From Pyrenula massariospora (Eukaryota > Ascomycota > Eurotiomycetes > Pyrenulales > Pyrenulaceae), in assembly GCA_021030905.1 (NCBI GenBank), contig JAGFMI010000017.1, forward strand, positions 620,001 through 684,000: DNA of 64,000 bases, in the 5' to 3' direction. Below the pieces are notes generated by a model. It saw only the letters and a list, made by a program, of their open reading frames with translations, was not told the DNA's origin and ran no database searches. A program made the translations under genes and the position numbers. Shown one piece after another: positions 33,839 through 44,757 of this stretch; the stretch's first letter is position 1; every line of letters begins with the position of its first letter.

Positions 33839-35895
33839 ATGGAAGAAGACACCAGCACTCCTTTGAATGCATCGACAGCATTCGACCTTGCTGTAGAGGA
33901 CACGCAGTCAGATGAGCCTGGCGTCGTGTTGTTCAACCACAAAGGGACCTCGATCGCTGAAACCGATATCAAGCTCCTCCTACCTCAAAGCGAAATCGTA
34001 TACATCTCAAATGGTGACCAATTTCTTTTCGAGTTTCCAAATTATGACAAAATCAATAAATCCGTACAGGAATTTATATTTGACGAACTTAAACTACTTT
34101 CATACCGATTCCACGTCCCCACAATTTGTCATTCCAAGCTCATGGTGATTGCGGCCCAGAAGATCATAAGGAACAAGCAAGGAGATTCCTTTCGAGCACC
34201 ACACATGGCTTGGGGAACAACACATGTCAAGATCATCAAGAGACCGCTTAATATCGGCACTGTATATCTTGGCGACACTTGGTTTTCGTTTAACGATTGC
34301 CTCATTGAGAGACTTGTGGTACCAGGAACATCTAGAGAAATCATAGACTTTTCTTTTTTCAGCGAAGAGAATTCATATAGATGCGTCGTTGAGACAACAG
34401 ACGAAAACTACCCAGAACGACATGAGAATCAAGAGGTAAGCGATGTTGTTCCGTGCTGGACTTGTTAGCGAGCTGACCACTTTCGAAGGGCTCGAATTGG
34501 AAAGTCTACGCCAAAGCAATGTCCCGCGTTCTTCAGCTCGTTTCTTTGTGTGAATTGGACCTTCAATACCGTCAGCAGCGGCGGCGCAGTGAGTGTGAAG
34601 CGATGGGTTTGGAAGCTTTCCTTGCCTTCACTAGCGCAAGGTTTGACAATGCCTTATGGCAAGTGAAACCAAATGATATAGGACAATACGAATCTGCTGT
34701 TTTGCGACTTGAAAAGCAGCATCGTCGGATGAAAGAACCAAGGATCAGGCGTTCGATCAATAAAATTATTGACACCATCAGAGAACTTCTGAGCCTTATT
34801 GAAATGCGCCAAGCGGGAACGACTTACAATGATCTGCTAGAGAAACTCCACAAGTCTGTTCAATCAAAGTCCGAAAACAAGAGCAAGGTAATACAGGTGA
34901 GCAATATCGCAGAGGACAACTTAAATGCTACCTCTGCATCACGAGCAAAAATGTTACACACGGGGGATCATCGAGCACCAAGCTCAGCAAAGAAAACACA
35001 GGAGACTGGAGAAGATGAAGACAAGCAAGAGGAAGATAAAAAGGAGAAAGAGAAAGAAGACAAGGAAGATGAAAAAAGGGAAGAAGAGAAAGGGAAAACG
35101 GCAGAAGAAGCAAAGAAAAAATCAGCGTCTAGCGAAATGCAGCTGGATGAACCGATGAGCTCTCCGCGTGAGTATGTACATACCTTTGAGGTCGCAGGAC
35201 CCGGTGCTAGGAGGCCCTCATTATCAGTGATCATCCCGCCAACGCCAGATACAAAAGACCAACAGTTGGTTTCGGAAGAGATCATCCGTCCGGAGTCATC
35301 ACAGCGGCTGTTTGAGACGCCTAAAGCTCGAGGTCAAGACGATGAGGACAGCAAGACCAGATCTTCTCCACCTGAATTTGGTATATCCCCCTTTAACCCT
35401 CAAGCTCCGTCGTTCATTCCGACAGCACCGGGCGGCCGCCAGAGCAGATTTCCGAGCTCTCAGCAGACCTCAACATCCAGATATGATTTCGACGATTTCA
35501 GCGTCACTTGCAACATGCCGGGCTGCAACCAGTTGACGCGATCCTTCGACAGCCAGTCCGTTATCTGCCCCTGGTGTGGCCCTTTCCGTTTGGTTCGATA
35601 TTGCAATATCCTCCACCTTCTTGCGGACGTTGGGAGTCATTTCTATTCCAACCGTTGTCGAGCCAATCATCTCCGCCTGCCGGTGAGGATCCGGTGGTCT
35701 TCTCTCGATCCGGTCCGCCACCTGAATTCCGCTCTCCAGGGGCCGGCCCTTGGACCCGTTTCGGTGCCGTCGGAACGGCACATGGCGATTGTAGCTGCGT
35801 ACAAGGGCGCTGGGCTCTTTCATCGGCTGACCACGTCGGCTATGGAGACAGAGGCGGCATTAGGGTGGGAGTTGGCACGGAGACGGACTCGGTAG
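33839..35895 (+). CDS. Unknown protein with charged low-complexity centre and Cys-rich end
   Basis: Two exons (33839-34435, 34489-35895; 53-nt intron) give 667 residues. I do not recognise the first 200 residues, which look globular (KLLLPQSEIVYISNGDQFLF). Residues about 205-330 are helical. A strongly charged Glu/Lys/Asp-rich stretch encoded near 35000-35115 follows, then a Pro/Ser-rich region. Near the end CNMPGC, CPWCG and YCNILHLLADVGSHF resemble the zinc-binding MYND-like end seen on some fungal proteins, but the last part of that motif is not clear and the final 90 residues look unlike any known continuation. The C-terminal reading frame may therefore be altered or a small intron missed. 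The start ATG is the first in the open frame that begins at 33803. Confidence 0.55.
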
Positions 35896-36296
35896 GAAAG
35901 GGGACAGAGTTCGGGCGGAGGCATGTTAGTAGACGGAGGTTATTGCGTGCTTATATGATATCGAGGAAGTCAGACTAGTGAACAGATCACTCGGCGTTCC
36001 TGGAACGTCAATCTGGCACTAGCGAACGCCAGGTACATCAAACAGTGTGTAAGGAAAAGTTTGTAGAGCATCGCGGGCTCAAAGTATTTCTTCTCTCCAC
36101 GCACATAAATAAGGCGAAAGGGGCTAAAAACCACGCACCTCCGCAGCCCCCCACTTTCCGCCGAGGACAGCAAGTTCCCGTGGCTCCCCAGCCACATCCA
36201 TCAGTTTACGCAAAAGCCCGTGACCACATTCTGTCCCATTTTTGACCATGGAAAAGTTGCCATGTCTTGCGCATTCCATCGGCGAAAAGACACATC
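35896..36296. other. Intergenic interval
   Basis: About 400 bp between two plus-strand genes. It should hold the promoter of the coiled-coil gene; no distinctive element was seen. Confidence 0.5.
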
Positions 36297-37670
36297 ATGG
36301 CTTCGGGCCAGAAACGACAGAATTACCTCGGAGATGCTTCTTACAGCCTCCATCTTCCCACTCCGCCCTCAACATCCCACTCAACTTCTACAACACATTC
36401 GCGGCCGATCTTTGGAGATGCTCACGCTCACGCCCGCAGTCGCGACGTAGAGAGAGACGATGCTACCCTAAGAACACCAACACAGACGCCTCCCCGGAGC
36501 TTGTCTCCCGTACTATCCCCAGAACCAGATCCGCAGTCGAAGCCTAGCTTTGAGCCGCCGTCTTCACCAAGCTCCGAGTCCCTGCCCTCGCGCTGTTCCC
36601 CGCGATTGGATCCATTAGGCTCTCCATTCTCACCAAAGCAGCCCACCAGGAGCAAGGTCTCGCTATCCACGCGCCTGGAATTTCTCTCCCGTCTTGCACT
36701 GACGGAAGAACGAGTACTGCCAGACGAAAGCCTGAATATCTTGCACCGTCATTTGGACAGGCTACAGCATGGAATGGTCGAGCCTACAGATCTTGATGTT
36801 ACAGATGCTCACGCTTCACTAAGATCAGAAGAGAAGCAGCGCCAAGTGAAGAACCTGGAGACGCTACGAAACGTAGACGCTTCGCACAAAGAACTCCTAG
36901 CCACCGCAGAACGTCTGAGAAACGAACTTCGCCATCGACAGGAAGAGGCAGCGCATGTCCACGAGCTTTTCACCGACAAGCTTGAGGGACTTGCCCAGAA
37001 GTGTATATCACTACAAAGCTCGCTCGAATCCGAGACCTCTCAACTTAGAGAAGCACGTCAAATCGCACAAGAGAAGGACGACGAGATTGACAATCTAGTC
37101 ATCGAGAACAATGCTCTGGAAGTTGAGGCCCAGCGCCTAAGAGACGAAGCTGCCGACAAAGAGCTCGTCATGAGAGCGATGGGAGCTGCGGTTGGAGGAT
37201 TAGAAGGGTGGCTGGAAAATCTACCAAGGCGGCAGAGCCATGCCAATGACTCCACGCCACAGACACCGCGCAGAGGAGGCGTCAGTGCGATTCCGCGGTC
37301 TGCTGCCAAGTCAACACCAAAACCCGGGAAGAGGCAAAGGGAAGTCATTGGGGGCAAAGGCAGGTTCAGGGGGAGATACATCATCGAAGAAGATGACCCC
37401 ACATCCCCTTTAAATCAGCATATTGACCAGCGAACTTCACCATATTCAAGTCGCTCCGATGCACAGACTGAGGATTCTTACCAGCTAGCTTCTCCGAGCA
37501 AAGAAATTCTACAGGACACGGAAATGATGGATGGCTTACGGGCGTGGATCAAGGGATTTAGGGATGTGGAGGAAGGGTTGAAGAGAAGGAGTCCGGCCAG
37601 CTCTAGATTCTCACCTGCGGCACAGTCGAGAAGGGATGCGATGCTCACTGAGGATAATGACTATGGTTGA
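36297..37670 (+). CDS. Coiled-coil protein of unknown function
   Basis: A single exon of 457 residues from the ATG at 36297; an in-frame codon at 36267 would add ten residues but gives a poorer start. The first 120 residues are Pro/Ser/Thr-rich with many SP and TP pairs, as in proteins controlled by proline-directed kinases. Residues about 125-310 are charged and heptad-like with few prolines, so a long coiled coil is likely. A basic segment (KSTPKPGKRQREVIGGKGRF) and a Ser-rich tail follow. The layout suits a cytoskeletal, spindle or septum scaffold, but I recognise no family and assign none. Confidence 0.7.
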   Translation: MASGQKRQNYLGDASYSLHLPTPPSTSHSTSTTHSRPIFGDAHAHARSRDVERDDATLRTPTQTPPRSLSPVLSPEPDPQSKPSFEPPSSPSSESLPSRCSPRLDPLGSPFSPKQPTRSKVSLSTRLEFLSRLALTEERVLPDESLNILHRHLDRLQHGMVEPTDLDVTDAHASLRSEEKQRQVKNLETLRNVDASHKELLATAERLRNELRHRQEEAAHVHELFTDKLEGLAQKCISLQSSLESETSQLREARQIAQEKDDEIDNLVIENNALEVEAQRLRDEAADKELVMRAMGAAVGGLEGWLENLPRRQSHANDSTPQTPRRGGVSAIPRSAAKSTPKPGKRQREVIGGKGRFRGRYIIEEDDPTSPLNQHIDQRTSPYSSRSDAQTEDSYQLASPSKEILQDTEMMDGLRAWIKGFRDVEEGLKRRSPASSRFSPAAQSRRDAMLTEDNDYG

Positions 37671-37950
37671 AGACATGGGCCAGGCGAGAACGATAGCTTT
37701 CGACTTGCATCGATTTTGAGCGTGTACATGATACCCAGTTTGAGCTTTTCAGTAGCGATAAAATTTTTAATAACAGTCAGCAGAGGTTGCCCATATAACG
37801 TTTATCGATCCCTTTTAGATTTTTTGTAGCTCTCTAACACAGTATCTCCAAACTTTTAATCCGTAACTAGGTACAAAACATTTACCAGATCGACCATATT
37901 CAAATACCTTCTTTTCTGTCGGAAGACAAACATCAAGCATCACACAACCT

Positions 37951-40900
37951 TCAACCGCCCCTCCCCCTCCCACCAACCTTCTCCAACGCTCTCACTTGCT
38001 CCTCTGAAACCTCCACCCTCGGCAACCTCTCCACCCCCTCCCCCTCCTCCTCCTCTGGCGGCGGAATATGCCCCACCCCAACCAAAAACGCCAAATACAC
38101 CCCCACCAGCCCCCTCTCCACCCCCCTCCCCCCCTCCTCCCCGCCCAACACCGCCCTCGCATTCGCATCGTCCAGCTCCGGCGCGCGCGTATTGCTCGGC
38201 AGGTCGTTCTGCACAAACGTGTGCAGCGGCATGAGCGCGAAGCCGTCCTGATCCTTCGCATTACTCACGTAGCTGCGGAGCGCCGCGGTCCAGGGGTGGT
38301 AGTCGGCGCGGGGGCAGGGGTAGCCGTAGTGCGAAAGGGCGGCGAGGAAGGCGTTGAAGGTGCGGCGGGGGTGGGAGGTGATGTGGACCACTGGGGGAGG
38401 GGTGGGGTGGAGGGGGGTGGAGACGACGAGGCGGGCGACGTGGTCGACGGGGACCATGTTGAGGGTGTTGTTGATGTTGGGGCGGAGGCGGAGTTGGATG
38501 CAGCCTTTGAGCATGCGGATGAGGAAGTCGTCGGTGTTTGTCGCTGGAGGGAGGGTGGGTTAGACTAGGAGAGGGATGGGGAAGGGGGAAGGGGGGCTTA
38601 CCGCCTGACTTGGAGTCGCCGGTTACGTATCCCGGCCTGATGATTGAGCTGTGGAGGCCTCTTCGGCCGGCTTCGCGGACGAGGTATTCTGATACCCATT
38701 TGGTTTGGCCGTAGCCGGTGCCCAGACCGGTACTGCTCCCTTGTAGGTCGTCTGCTTCGCTAATTCCGTCCCCACCGGCAGCGATGATTCTCTCCGATTC
38801 ATGAACGTAGTGCTCTGTATCGAGCACGCTCGTGGAACTCACAAAGACAAAGCGTTTCGCTTTCCCTTGAACGCAGAGTCTAAGTGCGTCAATCGTTCCG
38901 TTGACATTTGCAGGCTTGAGATAGTCGTAAGAATATACCCAATGTACCTGTGCGCCGTTGTGAATGACTAGGTCGCAATGGTCACACACGGTATTCCAGT
39001 TGTCCTCGGACAAACCTAGGTTTTTGCTTCCAAGATTGCCGGTCACGCAGGTGATTCTGTGAGCCCAGTCCTCTGACCAAATCCCGTAAGCCTTGCAGGT
39101 TGTCCGAACTCGTTCCAAGGCGGTCTGTGAGTCTTTCGCGCGTACCAGGAGTACAACGTCAAATTTTGGTGTTTTACGAGACAGCAGTTCTCGAAGGATA
39201 TAACAGCCTAGAAAGCCTGTGACTCCGGTTAGAAAAGCCTTGCAGTGGCCGAGTTTTCCAAACGAAGATTTTGTAGTAAGGAAAGCTTTTGGTATCGTTT
39301 GCGCAAGATTTTGTGCATCCGCAGCGTATTCAGGTTCCCGAATTTCGGAATCTTCATTGGCCGTAGGATCGTCGAGAATTGCATCGTCTGAATCCCTTGC
39401 TAACATGCGGTCAATCCTTAAGGCCATGCCTTTCAAGGTAGGGTCAGCAAATATTTGAGTCACAGTAATAAGCTCCTCTCCAGTATGCCATCGTCTGCGG
39501 ACGTGAAAAGGTAATTGCTGTGCATGCATTGAAGTAGCTCCAAGATCAAGGAACGAATCTTGGGGTTTAACGGTACGCGCAATGACGCCAGGAATTAGAT
39601 CCTGCCATATTCTTGCAACAGCTTGTTCAGTCTCGGTGAGCGTTGAAAACGTCGATGATTTGCGCCTTCGGGTCATGAAGAACGCGATATTGTCGGGGAA
39701 AGGGAGCTTCGGCTTATCAATCTTTCCATTCGGGTTCAAGGGCATTCTCGAAAGTGGGAAAATGATTGTCGGGATTGCATATGAAGGAAGTTTCTTCTTC
39801 AAGGCTTCCTGTACATTTCTTCGGAGTGGCTCAAAGCGTGCATATCGATCTCGTAAGGTGTCATCTCCTTCGGTTTCCTCGAGATTTTGTTCCTTCAACC
39901 ATGACTTCCACGCTTCTTGATGCGGTACGATGTAGCTGACCAAGGTTTGTTCTTCATCCTTGTCACGCCTCACCAATGTGATGTTTTCACGAACTAGCGG
40001 GTGTTGAGAGAGGTGGGTATCGATTTCGCCAAGCTCAATCCGAAAACCACGGATCTTGACCTGGTCATCAGCTCTGCCCGAACATTCAACATCTCCACTT
40101 GGAGTGTATCTACCCAGATCGCCGCTTCTGTAGAGTCGATCTCGTGGTCCTAGGTAGAACTCTCGCCACGGCTGCGCATCTCGTGTAGCGCTTGCCGGGC
40201 TGTTGTCCTCTTTAATCCATCGTGACGAATCTGTGAACCAATTCTGGACAAACTTCTTCTGCGTTAGATCGTCAGCACCAAGATAGCCCTCTGCCAATCC
40301 ACCTGCTCGAACATAGATCTCGCCAATTTCGCCCATTGCGCACAATTTAGTTCGGTCAAAGCGGTTTACCACAAGCATTTGCACATTATGCATACCCTTG
40401 CCAGCAGGGATGACATCCTTCAAACTGTCCAAGAAGCCAGCTCTTTCTCTAAAGCTTGGAATTTCGTAATAGCTCACTGCCCGTTGTGTCTCAGTTGTGC
40501 CGTACATGTTGACAATAAAAACATTTGAAGCAAGGCTTTGTAACTGTCTGCAGTCGCGTTTGATCAAGATATCACCCACAAAGAAGGCATGGTGGAGCTT
40601 GTCAAACTGCGCGCTAGCCCCTCCGACGAGAATCTGTCCCATAGCAGGTGTCAAATGTGTGACGGTGGCTCCGTAGCTCTTCATCCATTCAGCAAGCTTT
40701 TCGTTTTGTATATCATCTTTGTGAGGAACCAAAAGCTGTGCTCCAAGGAACAGAGGTGTGAAGATGTCTCGCTGAATTGGATCATGAGCAATGCCACTGA
40801 GCATCGTAAATTTGTCATTTGTCGAAAGACCAAATCGCTGGGACATCCAGTCGAAATAGTACGCCAGAGAGAAATGTCGGCCACGAACACCTTTAGGCTT

Positions 40901-42214
40901 TCCCTCTGAACCTGATGTGAAAGAAAGCGTCGGAGTAGAATCCGGACCAACAACGACGCCAGGACTGTTTGTCCTCACATCGTGGTACTTGGCTAGCACG
41001 TCTCGCTCCTTTTGATTACCGCCTGTTAACTTTCCGTCATCATGAAGAGCAAGTGCCGGCACCTCCGTTCTCAAATCCAAGTTCTCATCTATGAAAGATC
41101 GCACCTTGTCCGACAATTCACCTGCTTCTCGTGAGGCTTTTGCAATTACAACCAGTGCTCGAGGCCTCGCAACTTCAAGGTATATGTTTTGTCGATCCGG
41201 AGGGTATGCAGGATCTATGACTGAGAATGTCGCACCAGCTTTAAGGACTCCCATGACGGCCACGACTAGGTCGACACCCCTATGGGCATAAACCATGACA
41301 ACCTCATTACGCTGAATACCGGACGAGACAAGGTGGTGAGCCAAAACATTTGAGGCTTCATGGATTTGTCTGTATGTAAATGATCTTTGTGGCGATGTTC
41401 GAGACTTGGTCTCGACAACACATTGTCTGTCAGGGAATGTCTCCGCATTTCTAGAAAATATGTCGTGTATAGCACCTCGGAAGCCAGACCAATCCAGGCT
41501 TGTGGTTGGATCTGGTAACAAGCTTTGTTGTTCATGAGTCATGAAAACCAACCTACCGATAGAGTCTTTCGGATTTGTTGCTGCGGAATGCACAAGGCAC
41601 AGGATTTGAGATAATATGGTCCGGATCCTTGCACTTGCGAACAAGCGTTGATCGTAATATCCAGAGAGCTTTAGCTTTCCCTTTGGCTCAAGTGAAAATG
41701 CCACTGCAAGATCAGTAGTATCGCGGACATCAGAGAAGCCGTTGAGGGATGTTACATCGCTATTAAAAATAGCAAACCGAAACAATGCTGTGGTTGACAA
41801 TTGGCTTCGAATAGAAGAGAGTGACGGAAGGTGCGAGCTACACCCTTCATCTACTTGGGCCTGAACTTTTGATAGGATGTCCTGAAATGGAAGTGATGGT
41901 GCTAAGGATACACGTATAGTAAATGGACGGCCATCAGGGTTGATACCAATCGAGACGTCTTCATCTCCGGTCAACCGACCTACCAAAATAATATACGCCG
42001 TGAGTACAACGTTGAATGTTCTATGCCCAGAGACAGACAGCCCTTCCAAGGCCTTTGCTTCAATTGAAGATGCATTGACATCCTCAACCGCTTCAATTGA
42101 CCTTTTGTGAGCAACATGTTCCGATCCAGAAGCGGGCTCTGGATAGTCGCGTGTCAAAGGGGACACAGTCGCATCCTTTAGGCGCGTCGCCCAGCTCACG
42201 TCGACAGAGCCCAT
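37951..42214 (-). CDS. LYS2: L-2-aminoadipate reductase large subunit (fungal lysine synthesis)
   Basis: Two exons on the minus strand (42214-38602 and 38543-37951; 58-nt intron) give 1401 residues, the usual Lys2 length. It reduces alpha-aminoadipate to the semialdehyde with ATP and NADPH after phosphopantetheinylation. A condensation-like N-terminal region is followed by the adenylation domain (SFTSGSEGKPKG, then AGKGMHNVQMLVVNRFDRTK and YVRAGGLAEGY). The carrier site is LGATSMH near residue 890. The reductase starts near 996 with TGVTGFLG and has the catalytic pair in YGQTKWVSE. The intron falls in GDSKSG/ATNTDDFLIRML, a conserved stretch, which fixes the splice. The last 170 residues are encoded by a GC-rich patch that flips from C-rich to G-rich on the plus strand and end in a Gly/Glu-rich tail. 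Confidence 0.93.
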
Positions 42215-42602
42215 TTAGAATCTGGCGAGCTTGGAACCCGAGGCAAAAGCTTGTGAGAAGTCAAGTCAGGCCTTTTCAAGAGACATAATAGTAAGACTCA
42301 TCGGTCCACAAAATTTTCAATGTGGTTAGCGTCAGGTCCTGCAACGCCAGGGGCATCCATGCACGCGTTTCTCCGACCCGCGAATGCGCCCGTCCTTGTG
42401 TGGGGAATTTCCAGACACCAGCATCTCAAGTCCCTGCATCTCATAAGCTCATTGTCCCTCGTTTATCTTCAGGTGCGCCCCTGTCGCGCTTTCTTTTGGT
42501 CTGCTCTGGGATGACGATGTGGCTCTTCAAGCGAAGCTTACATTCGTTGTCGTGACGAGCAGTTTTATCTTACTCCTGTACCCTTAGGTCAACGGCCTCA
42601 CG
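42215..42602. promoter_or_regulatory. Shared divergent promoter of LYS2 and the type II membrane protein gene
   Basis: The two start codons face away from each other across 388 bp, so regulatory DNA is probably shared. At 42294-42300 AGACTCA matches the GCN4/CPC1 site TGACTCA in six of seven bases, about 80 bp from the LYS2 ATG. LYS genes are known targets of general amino-acid control, but a single near-match is weak evidence. Confidence 0.35.
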
Positions 42603-44495
42603 ATGCCTCCTGTTCGCTTCAGGTCTCTGTTTCTCGGCGTTGGATTCTTTGCTGCAACGGTTATCATATTCTCATCATCTCTCCCTTCAAGACCTCCGGT
42701 CATATCGACGGAGACGCCGACTGTCGCAAAACCAAATCCACTGAGCGAAACGCTATCCTCAGCTGTCTCCGGCCTTCGCTTTTCGTGGCGCACATCTTCT
42801 CATAAACCCCCAGAGCAGCAAAACAGCACTAATGGTGATGCAAGTTGGTATAGTGATTGGACCTGGTTGAATCCATTCTCGTCCTCTATCACTCTTGACG
42901 AAGACCGTGCAGTTCTCCCGCCACTTCGCGAGCGACCTCCCATTTATACCTACTACGATACGACCGGAGAGAAGGATGTGAAAACGAAAGAGACAGATCA
43001 GAAATTAATATGGTCATGGAAGAAGGCTTGGTGGGCTCACGGCTTTCGTCCTGTTGTGCTTGGTCGAGGTGATGCAATGAATAATCAGATGTACGAGCAA
43101 TTACAGAAGGAGAATTTAGACGCTGGGCTCGAGTTTGAATTTGCAAGATGGCTTGCGTGGGGACACATGGGCACCGGTCTCCTAGCGAGCTGGCACTGCT
43201 TTCCGATGGGCATGTACGATGATCCTCTTTTATCCTTCTTGCGCCGAGGGCAGTACCCGTCTCTTATCCGCTTCAACGATATCGGGGCTGGTCTGCTAGC
43301 CGGGGAGAAGAACGACATCAACGAGGCGATCAAGGATGCCTTACACGATGCTAAGCTGAAAACTTCAAAGTCTGTGCTTGACATTATGCGTCCAGAGAAA
43401 TTCAGAGTCGAAGATCCGACAACCATCGCTCATTACGACTTTGCTACCATTGCGGCAAAATATAAACCCCTCGCGGAGAAGCTGGCTGCATCGCCGAATG
43501 ATGGCAGAATGGCTCTGAACGACTTAATCAACTCGCATCTCCACATGGTCTGGCAAAGCACCTTTACAGACGGCATCGCGGTTCTCAAGCCCCTGCCCAA
43601 GCGCACATCTGCCTTGATTGCGCCATGTTGGCACCTTGCAAGCCTCCTCGCGCAATGTCCCAAGTCCATTATGCCTGCATCATGCCCACCGAACAACCCC
43701 AAATGCGCGCCGTGCATGTCCTCCCGCATTGTCGTCAAAACTCCTTATTCATTCCGCAACTCATCCACCCTTTTCACGATCGCAGCAGTCCCCCACCCTT
43801 ACACAATCATGACCTTGAACAACCAATCAGATGCGATTACAATAAGTCACATCCGGCGGCATACCTCCCGCGACCCCTGGCTCTTGGCCGCAACTATAGA
43901 CCTCCTCGGCGCCGGACGGGGAGGCCCAAGTCGTGTTGTCAGCCTCAAAGAAGCCATTGCCTCGGACTTCGGCATCAGCCGGGGTCTGTGGATGGCAGCT
44001 GAGAATATCCCCAAATTCGTAACGACGGGCCGAGAAGCATGGATCACCTCTACCAAGCAGGAGCACCAAGTCATCAGCCTCCCTGAGGAGTGGCTCGACA
44101 ATTTAGAATGGCATTTCGGTTTCGCGATTCCACGCGAGAAGGTAAAGCACGGCGAAGCCGAGCCACCCATTCCGGGCCCAGAACGGCAGCCAAAGACACC
44201 GCCTGGTCTGCCTGAAGAGATCCGCAAGAGCTATGACCCAGACCCACCGACCGACCAGGAAATCGCGATCGAGAAGGATCTACTCGAGAAGGCCAGGCCG
44301 ATTGTAAAGAACAAGGAAAGCAAGACTAGAAAAATCAAGGATGTGGCCGAGGCGTGGAATTTGGCGGATACGGAAGCCTGGAAGTTTGTAAGGGCGTGGA
44401 GGGCGAGGAGTATCATTGAGAGATTAAAGTGGGAGGAGGAAGAGGAGGGTTATGGGGACGGCGAGGGCGGAAAGGGAAGAGGTCGCTGGTGGTGA
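42603..44495 (+). CDS. Type II membrane protein, glycosyltransferase-like, unknown
   Basis: A single exon of 630 residues. A short basic N-terminus (MPPVRFR) and a hydrophobic segment at about 8-26 suggest a signal anchor with the rest in the secretory lumen. The core (about 100-500) contains IYTYYDTTG, SWKKAWWAHGFRPVVLGRGDA, LASWHCFPMGMYDDP and HTSRDPWLLAATIDLLG. These read like a conserved fungal lumenal enzyme domain, perhaps a Golgi glycosyltransferase, but no DxD-type site is certain. The C-terminal 110 residues are Pro-rich then strongly charged and helical (VAEAWNLADTEAWKFVRAWR), ending in a Gly-rich tail. It is divergent from LYS2. Function inferred from topology only. Confidence 0.6.
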   Translation: MPPVRFRSLFLGVGFFAATVIIFSSSLPSRPPVISTETPTVAKPNPLSETLSSAVSGLRFSWRTSSHKPPEQQNSTNGDASWYSDWTWLNPFSSSITLDEDRAVLPPLRERPPIYTYYDTTGEKDVKTKETDQKLIWSWKKAWWAHGFRPVVLGRGDAMNNQMYEQLQKENLDAGLEFEFARWLAWGHMGTGLLASWHCFPMGMYDDPLLSFLRRGQYPSLIRFNDIGAGLLAGEKNDINEAIKDALHDAKLKTSKSVLDIMRPEKFRVEDPTTIAHYDFATIAAKYKPLAEKLAASPNDGRMALNDLINSHLHMVWQSTFTDGIAVLKPLPKRTSALIAPCWHLASLLAQCPKSIMPASCPPNNPKCAPCMSSRIVVKTPYSFRNSSTLFTIAAVPHPYTIMTLNNQSDAITISHIRRHTSRDPWLLAATIDLLGAGRGGPSRVVSLKEAIASDFGISRGLWMAAENIPKFVTTGREAWITSTKQEHQVISLPEEWLDNLEWHFGFAIPREKVKHGEAEPPIPGPERQPKTPPGLPEEIRKSYDPDPPTDQEIAIEKDLLEKARPIVKNKESKTRKIKDVAEAWNLADTEAWKFVRAWRARSIIERLKWEEEEEGYGDGEGGKGRGRWW

Positions 44496-44757
44496 ATTTT
44501 CCATGTGAATTTGGGTCCTGTACTATCCCTGCCAGCATCGGAGTTCGTTTTGCATATTTGAGGCGGAGTTGTGGAAAGAGGCATTGGAAATCTGCACAAG
44601 ACGGGGCGGCCAAGTGAGGGTCTTGGATCTTATCTTGCATTTTAAAGGCATGTAGATTGCCCCACAGTTTAAAGCACCGGGTTTAGATATCCAAAATAAA
44701 AAAGTCTGCCGTGTCTAATCCATACGAAACCCTTGATTCCCAAATAGAATTCCTGAC

